64,000 nucleotides of DNA, taken from the NCBI RefSeq assembly GCF_900176595.1, contig NZ_LT838813.1, forward strand, positions 186,001 through 250,000, written 5' to 3'. The notes under the pieces were generated by a model. The model was not told the DNA's origin, made no database searches, and saw only the letters and a list, made by a program, of their open reading frames with translations. The translations under genes and the position numbers were made by a program. The stretch comes from Aquiflexum balticum DSM 16537 (lineage in GTDB: Bacteria > Bacteroidota > Bacteroidia > Cytophagales > Cyclobacteriaceae). This document shows, in pieces, positions 29,621 to 39,403 of this stretch. The first letter of the stretch is position 1. Each line of letters opens with the position of its first letter.

Positions 29621-30937
29621 CTAGTAATTACTATCTTCATTAATATCATTGGTGATGATATCTTTCAGTTTATTTCGGATACTGGAGAATATATTCGGGC
29701 CAAACTCAGCTCTGAGGGGTTTGGCCTGAATTTTTGGTTGAGAATTGTTTTCTGTCCTGATCCTGTAGTTGTTTTCTCTTTCATCCAAGGACCTAAATCC
29801 TGCCAAAACCAATCCTACCGAAGTGGCATACATGGGACTTTTTACCTCCTCTATTTTACATTTTCCCAGGTGCTCATTTGGATAGCCAATTCTGGTATCC
29901 AATCCGGTCATATATTCAAACAACTGGGCTACTCCCTGAAGCTGCGAACCGCCACCTGTCAGGACTATACCTCCTGTTAGTTTTTTATAATGCCCACTGG
30001 CTACCAATTCGTTTTGGACATATTCTACAATCTCTTCCATCCTGGCCTGAATGATAGCTGCCAGGTTTTTGATGGATATTTCTTTTGGCTGACGGTTACG
30101 TAATCCCGGAATGGAAACGATCTCGTTAGGATTTGCCTCTTCGGTAATTGCTTTGCCAAACTTGGTTTTCAAGAGTTCTGCCTGATGATGCAGGACCATG
30201 CAGCCTTCCTTGATATCGGAGGTAATGATATTTCCTCCCAAAGGAATCACAGCAGTGTGCCTGATGATATTGTCATAAAAAATCGCTATGTCAGTAGTGC
30301 CTCCACCAATATCAACCAAACAAACACCCGCTTCCTTGTCTTGCTCGCTGAGGACGGAAAGTGAACTGGCAAGTGGTTCCAAAATCAAATCCTGCGAAAC
30401 CAAGTTGGCACGCTTTACGCATCGGTTAATGTTGTTGATCGCTGTGGTCTGGGCTGTGATAATATGGAAATCCGCTTCAAGTCTGGAGCCTGACATGCCC
30501 ACAGGGTCTTTGATACCATCTTCGTAATCAACGGTGTAATCCTGAGGCATTACATGGATAATGGTATTTCCCGGAGGAACGACAATGTTCTCCATATCAT
30601 TAGAAAGTCTTCTGACATCTTCGACGGTTATTTCATCTTGATTGGGATGTCTGATAATCACACCATGATGCACAGTGCTTCGGATATGTTGGCCCGCAAT
30701 ACCTACAATCACCTCCACTATATCCACATCTGCCATTTCAGAAGCTTCATGAACGGCTTTTTGGATGGCATTTACGGTTTTATCGATATTGGTGACAATA
30801 CCTCGGATGACACCATCCGAAACAGCTTTTCCCATGCCTAGAACCTCTAGTTTCCCAAATTCATTTTTCCGCCCGATGATAGCGCAGATCTTGGTGGTTC
30901 CGATGTCTAGTCCGACAATCAATTTGTTATTTTCCAT
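29621..30937 (-). CDS. ftsA: Cell division protein FtsA
   Basis: FtsA is the actin-like protein that tethers FtsZ to the membrane. The 438-residue protein has the actin-fold phosphate loops VGLDIGTTKICAIIG at the start and LVDIGGGTTDIAIF at about residues 207-220, and the GIVLTGGGSQLQGVAQLFEYMTG adenosine motif. It shows the SHS2 insertion typical of FtsA (VIRGIVTNIDKTVNAIQKAVHEAS). The C-terminal tail holds a basic stretch (FSSIRNKLKDIITND) suited to membrane binding. It lies 11 nt after ftsQ. Confidence 0.96.
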   Translation of the reverse strand: MENNKLIVGLDIGTTKICAIIGRKNEFGKLEVLGMGKAVSDGVIRGIVTNIDKTVNAIQKAVHEASEMADVDIVEVIVGIAGQHIRSTVHHGVIIRHPNQDEITVEDVRRLSNDMENIVVPPGNTIIHVMPQDYTVDYEDGIKDPVGMSGSRLEADFHIITAQTTAINNINRCVKRANLVSQDLILEPLASSLSVLSEQDKEAGVCLVDIGGGTTDIAIFYDNIIRHTAVIPLGGNIITSDIKEGCMVLHHQAELLKTKFGKAITEEANPNEIVSIPGLRNRQPKEISIKNLAAIIQARMEEIVEYVQNELVASGHYKKLTGGIVLTGGGSQLQGVAQLFEYMTGLDTRIGYPNEHLGKCKIEEVKSPMYATSVGLVLAGFRSLDERENNYRIRTENNSQPKIQAKPLRAEFGPNIFSSIRNKLKDIITNDINEDSNY

Positions 30938-30948
30938 AGCGATTTCAA

Positions 30949-31704
30949 TTATTCACAAACAATTTGGCCCTTATATTTTACATTGACTCTGGTGTAAGTA
31001 TTCCAGCCTTTGGCAGGCAGAATTTCTTCATAGAACAGGTTTATTTTTTTAAATTTCTCTTCAATGTCCTTAGCTTCCCCAAACTCAATCACCTGCTTAC
31101 CGACTTGCTGGTACATCCTGATGTCCGTTTTTTTAGGTATATCCAACCCTACTATCTGTGCTTTCCAAAATTCGTCCGCATAGATATAATCAATGAGAGA
31201 CATCAGGTCTTGATGTGTTGAAGAAATGTCCTCAAGCTTAAGTAAACTTTCAGCATAAGCTCCTTCCAAAGTCATCACCCTGGTAGTGTATTGCGGAGAA
31301 GTCGGTAAAATCTTTCCCTCTGTAGAAATATATCCATCTGCGGCATTGGGTCTGACAATCCTGGCCATGGGGATGTATTGGGTAATTTCTATCATCAAAT
31401 GTCCCTTCAGGTCCGCAAAGACTTCCGCATTTTTTACAAATGGATGTAACTCCACCTTTTTTTCAATTTTATTCAGATCCACCTCCTTCATGGAAATACC
31501 CGGAAGGAGCAAAGGAAACTCAGTTTTAATTGCGTCTAGGATGTCTTTTTCATTGACAAAATAAACATCAGCAATTCCCTTCACATTGACTTCAATGCTG
31601 TTTAGGGTCCTTTCTGAATCCTTTCTCTCAACAAAACCTATAAATACTACCAGTACAAATACCAGTGAAGAGAAAACCAATGATTTTTTATATCTAATTT
31701 TCAT
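30949..31704 (-). CDS. ftsQ: Cell division protein FtsQ
   Basis: FtsQ is a bitopic inner-membrane protein of the divisome. The 251-residue protein has a short cytoplasmic N-terminus, one membrane segment (about residues 8-25, SLVFSSLVFVLVVFIGFV) and a POTRA-like region (about residues 36-110). It is divergent at the sequence level but sits in the expected position between murC and ftsA. It overlaps the end of murC by 11 nt, implying coupled translation. Confidence 0.85.
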   Translation of the reverse strand: MKIRYKKSLVFSSLVFVLVVFIGFVERKDSERTLNSIEVNVKGIADVYFVNEKDILDAIKTEFPLLLPGISMKEVDLNKIEKKVELHPFVKNAEVFADLKGHLMIEITQYIPMARIVRPNAADGYISTEGKILPTSPQYTTRVMTLEGAYAESLLKLEDISSTHQDLMSLIDYIYADEFWKAQIVGLDIPKKTDIRMYQQVGKQVIEFGEAKDIEEKFKKINLFYEEILPAKGWNTYTRVNVKYKGQIVCE

Positions 31705-33091
31705 GACGTTTCATCCAGTTTGCAATAGGTGTGACCAACCTGTCGATATCTCCCGCTCCTATGGTCACCAAAACCTGAGGGGTATTCAATTCAAGGTAAT
31801 CCAATAATCCTTCCTTGGTCTGAAGGGATTTCTTCATAGAAGTAATTCCTTCCAGCAACATCGAAGCCGTTACTCCCTCTATCGGGAGTTCCCTTGCCGG
31901 ATAAATGTCCAGCAATACTACCTCATCCGCTATTGATAGGCTTTCAGAAAAGCCTTCAGCGAAATCTCTTGTTCTTGTATACAAGTGTGGCTGAAAAACA
32001 GCCGTGAGTTTTTTGTCCGGATACATGGCTTTTACTGAAGTCAGAAATGCCTTTATTTCTTCAGGATGATGGGCATAATCATCAATGAAAATCCTGTCTT
32101 CGTACTGCACCCATATCTCAAATCTTCTTTTTACACCTTTGTAAGTGCTGACTCCTTTTCTAATCTCCGATTCGTCCAGGCCATAATCCAAAGCAATGGA
32201 AATGGCAGGAAGGATATTTTCCACATTATGAAAACCATGCATCTTCAGCTCCAACCCTTTTATGCTTCTTTCATTACTGGTATAATCAAAGATGAAGGCA
32301 GCAGGCTTTGCCTGAATATGTCTTGCTTGAATTTCCCCGCTGTTAAGTCCGTAATTCCTGACTTTTACAGAAGAATTCTTGAGTTGGCCTAATTTTGAAA
32401 ATGCTTTCGACTGTACATAAAGCTGACCTTCATCAGCTATCAAATCAACAAATTGCCTGAATCCTTCCAACATTTGGGTATCATCTCCATATATATCCAA
32501 ATGATCTGGATCGGCACTTGTCACCACAGCCACATTGGGATGCAGGTGCAAGAAGGACCTGTCGAATTCATCAGCCTCCACCACAACAGTAGCAGCATCA
32601 TTTTCTTCATCATGAAGAATTAAATTGCTGTTATAATTCTGTGTTAAACCTCCCAAAAAAGCCGCTATATTTTTACCTCCTGATTTGAGCAAATGGGCTA
32701 TCATGGAAGATGTGGTTGTTTTACCGTGAGTTCCTGCTACCGCTATGGTAGGCATGTTGGCCGTAATCATTCCGAGAACAGCTGCCCTTTTCTTTAGAGA
32801 ATAGCCATTTTCCATAAAGAAATTGAGCTGTACGGAGTCTTTAGGCATTGCCGGAGTCCAAATAATCAAGGCTTTTTCTTTATCAACTTTCACCCGATCA
32901 GGAATCATTTCCAACCGATCTTCAAAGCTGATTTCCATCCCTTCCTGCTCTAATGCAGCAGTCAAGGGAGAGGGGGTTTTATCATAGCCCGACACTTTGA
33001 CACCGATGTGGTTAAACCATCGTGCCAAGGCACTCATGCCTATGCCTCCTATACCCAGGAAATGGACGCTATGTAGTTTCTTGAAATTCAT
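31694..33091 (-). CDS. murC: UDP-N-acetylmuramate-L-alanine ligase
   Basis: This ligase adds L-alanine to UDP-MurNAc in the cytoplasmic steps of peptidoglycan synthesis. The 465-residue Mur ligase begins with the nucleotide-binding VHFLGIGGIGMSALA and carries the ATP loop AGTHGKTTTSSM at about residues 120-131. EADEFDRSF and the DDYAHHPEEIKA motif follow, and IDRLV lies near the end. It overlaps murG by 4 nt and ftsQ by 11 nt, so the genes are translationally linked. Confidence 0.97.
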   Translation of the reverse strand: MNFKKLHSVHFLGIGGIGMSALARWFNHIGVKVSGYDKTPSPLTAALEQEGMEISFEDRLEMIPDRVKVDKEKALIIWTPAMPKDSVQLNFFMENGYSLKKRAAVLGMITANMPTIAVAGTHGKTTTSSMIAHLLKSGGKNIAAFLGGLTQNYNSNLILHDEENDAATVVVEADEFDRSFLHLHPNVAVVTSADPDHLDIYGDDTQMLEGFRQFVDLIADEGQLYVQSKAFSKLGQLKNSSVKVRNYGLNSGEIQARHIQAKPAAFIFDYTSNERSIKGLELKMHGFHNVENILPAISIALDYGLDESEIRKGVSTYKGVKRRFEIWVQYEDRIFIDDYAHHPEEIKAFLTSVKAMYPDKKLTAVFQPHLYTRTRDFAEGFSESLSIADEVVLLDIYPARELPIEGVTASMLLEGITSMKKSLQTKEGLLDYLELNTPQVLVTIGAGDIDRLVTPIANWMKRHEN

Positions 33092-34200
33092 GCAAGAATT
33101 CTTTCCAACACTTCAACAATTTCTTCGGCTGCCCTCGGCTTTGCCAGTTTATGCATATTTATCCCAAGACTTTTGACTTTTACAGAATCATCCAAAATCA
33201 TGTCAACCACTGATTTTAATTTCCCGACTGCCTCTGCATCTTTGAGCATGATAGCTGCATCCTTGGATACATAAGCCATGGCATTTTTGGTCTGATGGTC
33301 TTCGGCAACATTAGGGGAAGGAATAAAAACCACTGGTTTTCCGACCAAACTCAATTCAGAAACAGATAAAGCTCCTGCCCGGGAAACAACCATGTCTGCA
33401 GCGGCATAAGCCAAATCCATTTCCCGGATAAACTCTTTTACATGAATATGCTTCAACCCTGACATCTTTACTTTTTCCAAGCATTCCTGAAAATAGAATT
33501 TACCACTCTGCCATAGCAATTGATATCCATCCTTTTCAAAAGCTTCCATATCGGCAAGAACCGCATGATTGATAGTTCGTGCCCCCAAGCTTCCTCCCAA
33601 AATCAATAGGACTTTTCTATCCTTTACCAATCCAAAGTGCTGAAATGCTTTTTCTCTTTTACCTTCAAGGTTAAGGATATCTTTCCTGACCGGATTGCCT
33701 GTATATTGAATACTTTCCTTGGAAAAAAACTTCTCCATTCCCGGATAAGCCACACAAATTTTCTTGGCCCTTTTAGCCAATAATTTATTGGTTAGACCAG
33801 CATAAGAATTTTGCTCTTGAATCATGGTAGGAATCCCTTTTCCCTGAGCAGCATATAACAATGGACCACTGGCATATCCCCCTACCCCAACTACCGCATT
33901 GGGAGTAAATTCTTTAAGCAATTTTTTCGACTTGTTCAGACTTGCTATTAATTTGAAGGGGAAACTTAGATTTGATAAACTCAGACTTCTCTGTAATCCT
34001 GCTACTCTTAATCCGACTATTTTATATCCCGCTTCTGGTACTTTCTGCATTTCCATTTTTCCCTCGGCACCTACGAAAAGAATCTCAGAATCAGGATGCT
34101 TTTCCCTCCAGGCATTGGCAATGGCAATGGCCGGGTAGATGTGACCTCCTGTTCCTCCGCCGCTGATCATGATTCGATATGGTGTCTCTGTATTTTTCAA
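33088..34200 (-). CDS. murG: UDP-N-acetylglucosamine-N-acetylmuramyl-pentapeptide transferase (lipid II synthase)
   Basis: MurG adds GlcNAc to lipid I on the cytoplasmic face of the membrane. The 370-residue GT28-type protein has the MISGGGTGGHIYPAIAIA loop, the second glycine loop LGGSLGARTIN at about residues 202-212, and the acceptor/donor region VSRAGALSVSELSLVGKPVVFIP. The likely start is TTG (34198-34200), 4 nt after the ftsW stop. The next in-frame ATG (34170) would begin just at the glycine loop, and no upstream ATG exists. Confidence 0.95.
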   Translation of the reverse strand: MKNTETPYRIMISGGGTGGHIYPAIAIANAWREKHPDSEILFVGAEGKMEMQKVPEAGYKIVGLRVAGLQRSLSLSNLSFPFKLIASLNKSKKLLKEFTPNAVVGVGGYASGPLLYAAQGKGIPTMIQEQNSYAGLTNKLLAKRAKKICVAYPGMEKFFSKESIQYTGNPVRKDILNLEGKREKAFQHFGLVKDRKVLLILGGSLGARTINHAVLADMEAFEKDGYQLLWQSGKFYFQECLEKVKMSGLKHIHVKEFIREMDLAYAAADMVVSRAGALSVSELSLVGKPVVFIPSPNVAEDHQTKNAMAYVSKDAAIMLKDAEAVGKLKSVVDMILDDSVKVKSLGINMHKLAKPRAAEEIVEVLERILA

Positions 34201-34204
34201 TTCT

Positions 34205-35377
34205 TTATGCAGTCTGAAATCCTTTTCTTATTCTGTTTCCTTCGGTAGCATTTTCCATCAAATCCTGATGATCTCCTCTGCTGACACTGAGAATAATACC
34301 CAACGATAATCCTGTAAATACCAATGATGTCCCACCCATACTGAGCAGCGGCAAAGGCAATCCTGTGATAGGTCCTAAACCTACCGCTACTGCCATATTG
34401 ACCATTGCCTGCAATACCAAGGCAAAACTCAATCCTGCCGATAGCAATCCGCCGAATGGTTTGGTTGATGACGCAACTATCCGCATACCACGGAATAGCA
34501 GGGCCATATACAGAAACAATACCGTTGCTCCGCCTACCAATCCGTACTCTTCAATGATAATGGCATAAATAAAATCGGAATATGGATGGGGCAAGGTGTT
34601 TCTTTGTTCGGATTTCCCAGGTCCTTTGCCTGTTATTCCTCCTGTGGAAATAGCGATAAATGACTGTTCCGCCTGAAAAGGAAGTTCATCACCGGATACA
34701 AAATTTTCAATCCTGGAAAAGAATGTACTTCCTCTCTGTCCTATCAAAATTGATGTAGTCAGAAATAAACTTCCAACCAAGACCACCATCATGATATATT
34801 TGACAGGTACTCTTCCAATCAATAAAAGCAGAAGACAGGTCGTCAACAAAAGAACTGCAGTGGACATATTGGCCAAGCCAATTAGCCCGCAGACCAACCC
34901 AATCACTACCATCATAGGCAAAAAGGCATTTCTAAAATCTGAAATATTTTTTTGGTTTCTTGCCAACAAACTCGCTAGGGTTGCAATCAGAGCCAATTTG
35001 GCAATATCGGAAGGTTGGAAGGCCTTATTGATAACCGGAATCGTAAGCCATCTATTTGCTTCATTCACAGTAGACCCAAAAACATAAGTAAAAAACAGTA
35101 GGGGTATAGATATCACCAACAAAAACTTACCGATAAGTCCAAAAGTCCGGTATGGGATTTTATGAGCCACCCACATGACCAACAAACCTGTCAAGACCAT
35201 TATTGAATGGTCAATTAGATATTTCTCAGTATTGCCTCCTGTATATTTGAATGCCAAGGAGCCGGTAGCAGAATATACCACAACTATACTGATCACTGAA
35301 AGGATAATCACAATACCCCAAATAATAGGGTCTCCTTTCAGATTTCTGTCAAACCATAATTTTACATCCTGCATCAT
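34205..35377 (-). CDS. ftsW: Peptidoglycan polymerase FtsW (SEDS family)
   Basis: FtsW is the division-specific SEDS glycosyltransferase. The 390-residue protein has about ten membrane segments and SEDS landmarks such as FQPSDIAKLALI, the NMSTAVLLL segment and SMGGTSLVFTGLSLGIILSVSR at the C-terminal end. The position between murD and murG is the usual one. Overlap with murD is 4 nt and the gap to murG is 4 nt. RodA is excluded mainly by context. Confidence 0.95.
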   Translation of the reverse strand: MMQDVKLWFDRNLKGDPIIWGIVIILSVISIVVVYSATGSLAFKYTGGNTEKYLIDHSIMVLTGLLVMWVAHKIPYRTFGLIGKFLLVISIPLLFFTYVFGSTVNEANRWLTIPVINKAFQPSDIAKLALIATLASLLARNQKNISDFRNAFLPMMVVIGLVCGLIGLANMSTAVLLLTTCLLLLLIGRVPVKYIMMVVLVGSLFLTTSILIGQRGSTFFSRIENFVSGDELPFQAEQSFIAISTGGITGKGPGKSEQRNTLPHPYSDFIYAIIIEEYGLVGGATVLFLYMALLFRGMRIVASSTKPFGGLLSAGLSFALVLQAMVNMAVAVGLGPITGLPLPLLSMGGTSLVFTGLSLGIILSVSRGDHQDLMENATEGNRIRKGFQTA

Positions 35378-36726
35378 ATCACAGAGCTTTTAAGTTCCTG
35401 AACAGCTGATTTGAACTGATTTCCTCTGTCTTCATAATTTTTGAAAAGGTCAAAACTGGCACATGCCGGGGAGAGCAAAATAACATCTCCCTCCTCTCCA
35501 TATTCCAGTCCCCAGGCTACTGCCTGTCCGATACTTTTGGTTTCCTTTATGTTTGGAATTATCCCCCAAAAGGCTTTTTTCAATTTCTCATTGTTCTCTC
35601 CCAAACAGATGAGCATTTTTACTTTACCCTTGATAATTGGATAAAGACTACTGTAATCATTCCCTTTATCAACTCCGCCTGCTATCCATATCAAAGGCTC
35701 AGAGTAACTGCCCAATGCATAAGAAGTGGCATCCACATTGGTTCCTTTACTGTCATTGACAAAAGAGATTCCCAAAACCGTGGCCACATGTTCCATTCTA
35801 TGCGCAGCATTCTTGAAATCCTTCAGTCCAGAGTGAATAGCCTCTTCATCAACACCGGCAAGTATCGCTGCCAATGATGCATTCATGGCATTCAATAAAT
35901 TATGGGTCCCTCTCAGGATGATGTCATCAGGATTGATTCTCACTTTCTTGCCCAAAGCCAAAAGCTGAATTTCTTTACCGTTGAAAAATCCACCTCTTTC
36001 AAAAGCCTTTTCAAGGGAAACCTGATATGTCGTAGCCTGCAGATTGATATTCCCCAAACCGACTTGGATATTCAGGTCATCACCATAGAAAATGGCAGCA
36101 TCTCTTTCATTCATATTCTTGAAAAGAGATACTTTGGATGAGATGTAATTGTCCAATTGGTAGTCATATCTATCCAGATGATCGGGCGTAATATTGGTCA
36201 GAACCGCAATTCTTGGTTTGAATTCAATAAATCCATCTATCTGAAAACTGCTCACTTCCAATACCCACCAAGCATGGTCTTTTTTGACCAGCTGTCCAGC
36301 CCAACTTTCACCCACGTTTCCGGCCAACCCGACATCCAATCCTGCTTTTTTTAGTAAATGAAAAGTCAAAAGCGTAGTGGTGGTTTTTCCGTTGGTACCA
36401 GTTATGGCAATTACCTTACCTTTGGAAAATCTGAAAGCAAATTCCAATTCATCAATAACAGGTATGCCCTTTGCCCTTGCCTTCCGGACTATTGGTGCAG
36501 TTTCAGGAATCCCAGGGCTTTTTATGATTTCATCAGCTGCAAGAATCAGTTTTTCAGAATGTTTGCCTTCCTCAAATTCAATTCCTGTATCTGTTAATAC
36601 CTTTTTCCGAGCTTCACTGATTGAACCCAAATCTGAAACCCAAACCGCATAGCCTTTCTGATAGGCCAGCAATGCTGCCCCAACTCCGCTTTCTCCCGCT
36701 CCCAATATGGCTATCATGTGTTTCAT
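35374..36726 (-). CDS. murD: UDP-N-acetylmuramoylalanine-D-glutamate ligase
   Basis: MurD adds D-glutamate to UDP-MurNAc-L-Ala. The 450-residue protein has an N-terminal Rossmann part (IAILGAGESGVGAALLA), the ATP loop [12 protein letters not shown] at about residues 109-120, LEVSSFQIDGF, and NDSKGTNVDATSYAL in the C-terminal domain. It is adjacent to mraY with no gap and overlaps ftsW by 4 nt. Confidence 0.97.
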   Translation of the reverse strand: MKHMIAILGAGESGVGAALLAYQKGYAVWVSDLGSISEARKKVLTDTGIEFEEGKHSEKLILAADEIIKSPGIPETAPIVRKARAKGIPVIDELEFAFRFSKGKVIAITGTNGKTTTTLLTFHLLKKAGLDVGLAGNVGESWAGQLVKKDHAWWVLEVSSFQIDGFIEFKPRIAVLTNITPDHLDRYDYQLDNYISSKVSLFKNMNERDAAIFYGDDLNIQVGLGNINLQATTYQVSLEKAFERGGFFNGKEIQLLALGKKVRINPDDIILRGTHNLLNAMNASLAAILAGVDEEAIHSGLKDFKNAAHRMEHVATVLGISFVNDSKGTNVDATSYALGSYSEPLIWIAGGVDKGNDYSSLYPIIKGKVKMLICLGENNEKLKKAFWGIIPNIKETKSIGQAVAWGLEYGEEGDVILLSPACASFDLFKNYEDRGNQFKSAVQELKSSVI

Positions 36727-37938
36727 TTATCTCAGTTTCAAAGTTGCCAAAGTGATGATGGCCAAAAGGATCCCTACAATCCAAAATCTTGTCACAATTT
36801 TGGCTTCATGGATATTTTTCTTCTGGTAATGATGATGCAAAGGAGACATGAGAAAAATCCTCCGCCCCTCTCCATACTTCTTTCGCGTATATTTGAAATA
36901 GCTTACCTGCATAATGACCGAAAGATTCTCGACAAGGAAAATCCCGCATAATAGAGGCAGCAATAATTCTTTTCTTAAAGTCAATGAAAGAACGGCAATT
37001 ACCCCACCCAACATCAGACTTCCTGTATCGCCCATAAAGACCTGAGCTGGAAATGAATTGTACCATAAAAATCCCACACAGGCACCTACAAATGCCGCAC
37101 AGAAAATTACCAACTCCCCTGAATTGGGGATAAACATGACATCGAGGTATTGGGAGAAAATGGCATTACCGGATATATAAGCAAAAATGGCAATGGTGAG
37201 GCCAATAATAGCTGAAGTACCGGCCGCCAGGCCATCAATGCCATCGGTGATATTGGCACCATTTGATATTGCTGAGATAATGAAAATCACTAAAAGGATA
37301 TAAAGAACCGGAGTAATGCTTTCTCCCAAAAACCCAAGAAATTTCTCATAATTCAACTCATTGTTCTTCATCAGTGGAATGGTAGTCTTGGCTACTTTTA
37401 CATCCCTGTAAGAGGGGGTTTCCACAACGCCCTCTTCTATTGACACCGGGTTGGTAAATTCTCTCACCACCACATCTTCATGGAAATATAGCGTTGCCCC
37501 TACAATGACTCCGATGATGATTTGCCCTACAATTTTAAACCTTCCGGCAAGCCCGTCTTTGTTCTTTTGGAAGACTTTGATATAGTCATCTATAAAACCA
37601 ATAGCACCAAGCCAAATGGTCGTTATAAGCAAAAGGATGATGTAGACATTGTTGACATTGGCAAAAAGAAGCGTTGGAATGATTATCCCTGCAATCATCA
37701 TCATTCCACCCATGGTGGGAGTTCCCTTTTTGGCAGTCTGCCCTTCAAGCCCAAGATCCCGTACTGTTTCACCGATCTGCTTGGCCCTGATCCAATTGAT
37801 GATTTTTTTCCCAAAAGTGATGGTTATGATCAATGAAAAAAGCGCAGCCATACCTGCCCTGAAAGAGATATAGCGAAAAACCCCCGTTCCGGGAACGTCC
37901 AACACTCGGTCCAAATAATCAAAAATAGGATATAACAT
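36727..37938 (-). CDS. mraY: Phospho-N-acetylmuramoyl-pentapeptide transferase
   Basis: MraY makes lipid I at the inner membrane. The 403-residue polytopic protein contains [14 protein letters not shown] at about residues 75-88, the [10 protein letters not shown] aspartate motif, and [19 protein letters not shown] with the catalytic aspartates. [16 protein letters not shown] and the [11 protein letters not shown] cytoplasmic loop follow. Compared with the roughly 360 residues of E. coli MraY it carries a longer periplasmic/cytoplasmic insertion around residues 160-205. It is 1 nt from murE. Confidence 0.97.
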   Translation of the reverse strand: MLYPIFDYLDRVLDVPGTGVFRYISFRAGMAALFSLIITITFGKKIINWIRAKQIGETVRDLGLEGQTAKKGTPTMGGMMMIAGIIIPTLLFANVNNVYIILLLITTIWLGAIGFIDDYIKVFQKNKDGLAGRFKIVGQIIIGVIVGATLYFHEDVVVREFTNPVSIEEGVVETPSYRDVKVAKTTIPLMKNNELNYEKFLGFLGESITPVLYILLVIFIISAISNGANITDGIDGLAAGTSAIIGLTIAIFAYISGNAIFSQYLDVMFIPNSGELVIFCAAFVGACVGFLWYNSFPAQVFMGDTGSLMLGGVIAVLSLTLRKELLLPLLCGIFLVENLSVIMQVSYFKYTRKKYGEGRRIFLMSPLHHHYQKKNIHEAKIVTRFWIVGILLAIITLATLKLR

Positions 37939-37939
37939 T

Positions 37940-39403
37940 TCAGTTTTTATTCAACAGATTGAGTATTTCTTTGACTACTTCGCGGTCATCAAATGGATAT
38001 TTGACTCCCTTGATTTCCTGATAGGTTTCATGACCTTTGCCGGCAATAAGAATGATATCACCCTTTTTTGCCATTATGGCAGCTGTTTTTATGGCCTCTC
38101 TTCTATCCTCAATGATCAGTGTTTTTTTGAAATCCACAGGATTTACACCCGCTTCCATTTCTCTCAATATGGCCATGGGATCTTCATTCCGAGGATTGTC
38201 CGAGGTAAGAATTACTTTATCGGAATGCTGAGTAGCAATTTTGGCCATTACCGGTCTTTTGGTTCTGTCCCTGTTGCCTCCACATCCTACAAGTGTAATT
38301 ACCTGTTCTCCACCCGTTCTGACTCCCTGAATGGTTTTGAGTACATTTTCAAGAGCATCAGGAGTGTGGGCATAATCCACTATCGCTGTAATTCCAAAAA
38401 GAGATATTTTATCAAATCTTCCTTGCGCACCAGGTACTTTGGACAATTGCATCAAGACTTCTTCCTCTTCTTCACCCAAAAGAATTGCTGTAGCAAATAC
38501 GCCTAAGAGGTTGTAGGCATTAAACTGACCGATCATTCGGAACCAAATCTGTTTGTTATTAATCTCAAGTTCCAGGCCTTCAATGGTATTGGAAAGAATC
38601 TTCCCTTTGAAATCTGCCGGAAATTTTAATCCAAAAGTCTGATGGGTTGCTTTACAATTCTGTAGCATCACAGTTCCTCTTTTATCATCTGCATTGACCA
38701 GTGCAAAAGCTTCTTTGCTCAGTCCGTCAAACAATAATTTTTTGGCTTTGATATATTCATCGAATGAACCATGATAATCCAGATGGTCATGACTGATATT
38801 GGTAAACAAAGCACCTGCAAAGTGGAGTCCGGCGGTCCTTCTCTGTACGATGGCATGGGAACTGGCTTCCATAAAACAATGTGTACAGCCTTCTAATACC
38901 ATTTGGTGCAACAATTCCTGTATTTTCAATGAATCAGGAGTGGTGTGGGTCGCAGGAATGACCTTTTCATGGATTTTGTTTTCTACAGTGGACAATAAGC
39001 CCACTTGATATCCCAATTCTATAAATAGCTGATAAAGAAGGGTAACGGTGGTGGTTTTACCATTGGTACCAGTCACCGCCACCAACTTCAACTTCTCAGA
39101 TGGATTTTCATAGTAATTTGCCGCCATGATCCCCAAAGATTGGGATGAATCCACCACTTGGACATAAGTGATATTTTCTTTAATCTGATCAGGCATCCTT
39201 TCACAGACAATGGCAGACGCTCCTTTTTCGAGGGCAATGTCAATATAATCGTGACCATCTGACTGTGTACCTCTAATTGCTACAAAGACAGAACCGGATT
39301 TCACTAAACGGCTATCGAAATTGATTTCGCTGACTTCCACTCCCATATCTCCTATGGTAGAGGTCAAAGAAACTTTGTACAATATGTCTTTAAGGACTTT
39401 CAT
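37940..39403 (-). CDS. murE: UDP-N-acetylmuramoyl-tripeptide synthetase, meso-diaminopimelate type
   Basis: MurE adds the third stem residue of peptidoglycan. The 487-residue protein has the ATP loop [13 protein letters not shown], the carbamylated-lysine region [20 protein letters not shown] and the specificity motif [12 protein letters not shown] there is the known signature for meso-diaminopimelate rather than lysine, so the wall is predicted to be of the DAP type. It follows ftsI directly and precedes mraY by 1 nt; murF, which often sits between them, is absent. Confidence 0.97.
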   Translation of the reverse strand: MKVLKDILYKVSLTSTIGDMGVEVSEINFDSRLVKSGSVFVAIRGTQSDGHDYIDIALEKGASAIVCERMPDQIKENITYVQVVDSSQSLGIMAANYYENPSEKLKLVAVTGTNGKTTTVTLLYQLFIELGYQVGLLSTVENKIHEKVIPATHTTPDSLKIQELLHQMVLEGCTHCFMEASSHAIVQRRTAGLHFAGALFTNISHDHLDYHGSFDEYIKAKKLLFDGLSKEAFALVNADDKRGTVMLQNCKATHQTFGLKFPADFKGKILSNTIEGLELEINNKQIWFRMIGQFNAYNLLGVFATAILLGEEEEEVLMQLSKVPGAQGRFDKISLFGITAIVDYAHTPDALENVLKTIQGVRTGGEQVITLVGCGGNRDRTKRPVMAKIATQHSDKVILTSDNPRNEDPMAILREMEAGVNPVDFKKTLIIEDRREAIKTAAIMAKKGDIILIAGKGHETYQEIKGVKYPFDDREVVKEILNLLNKN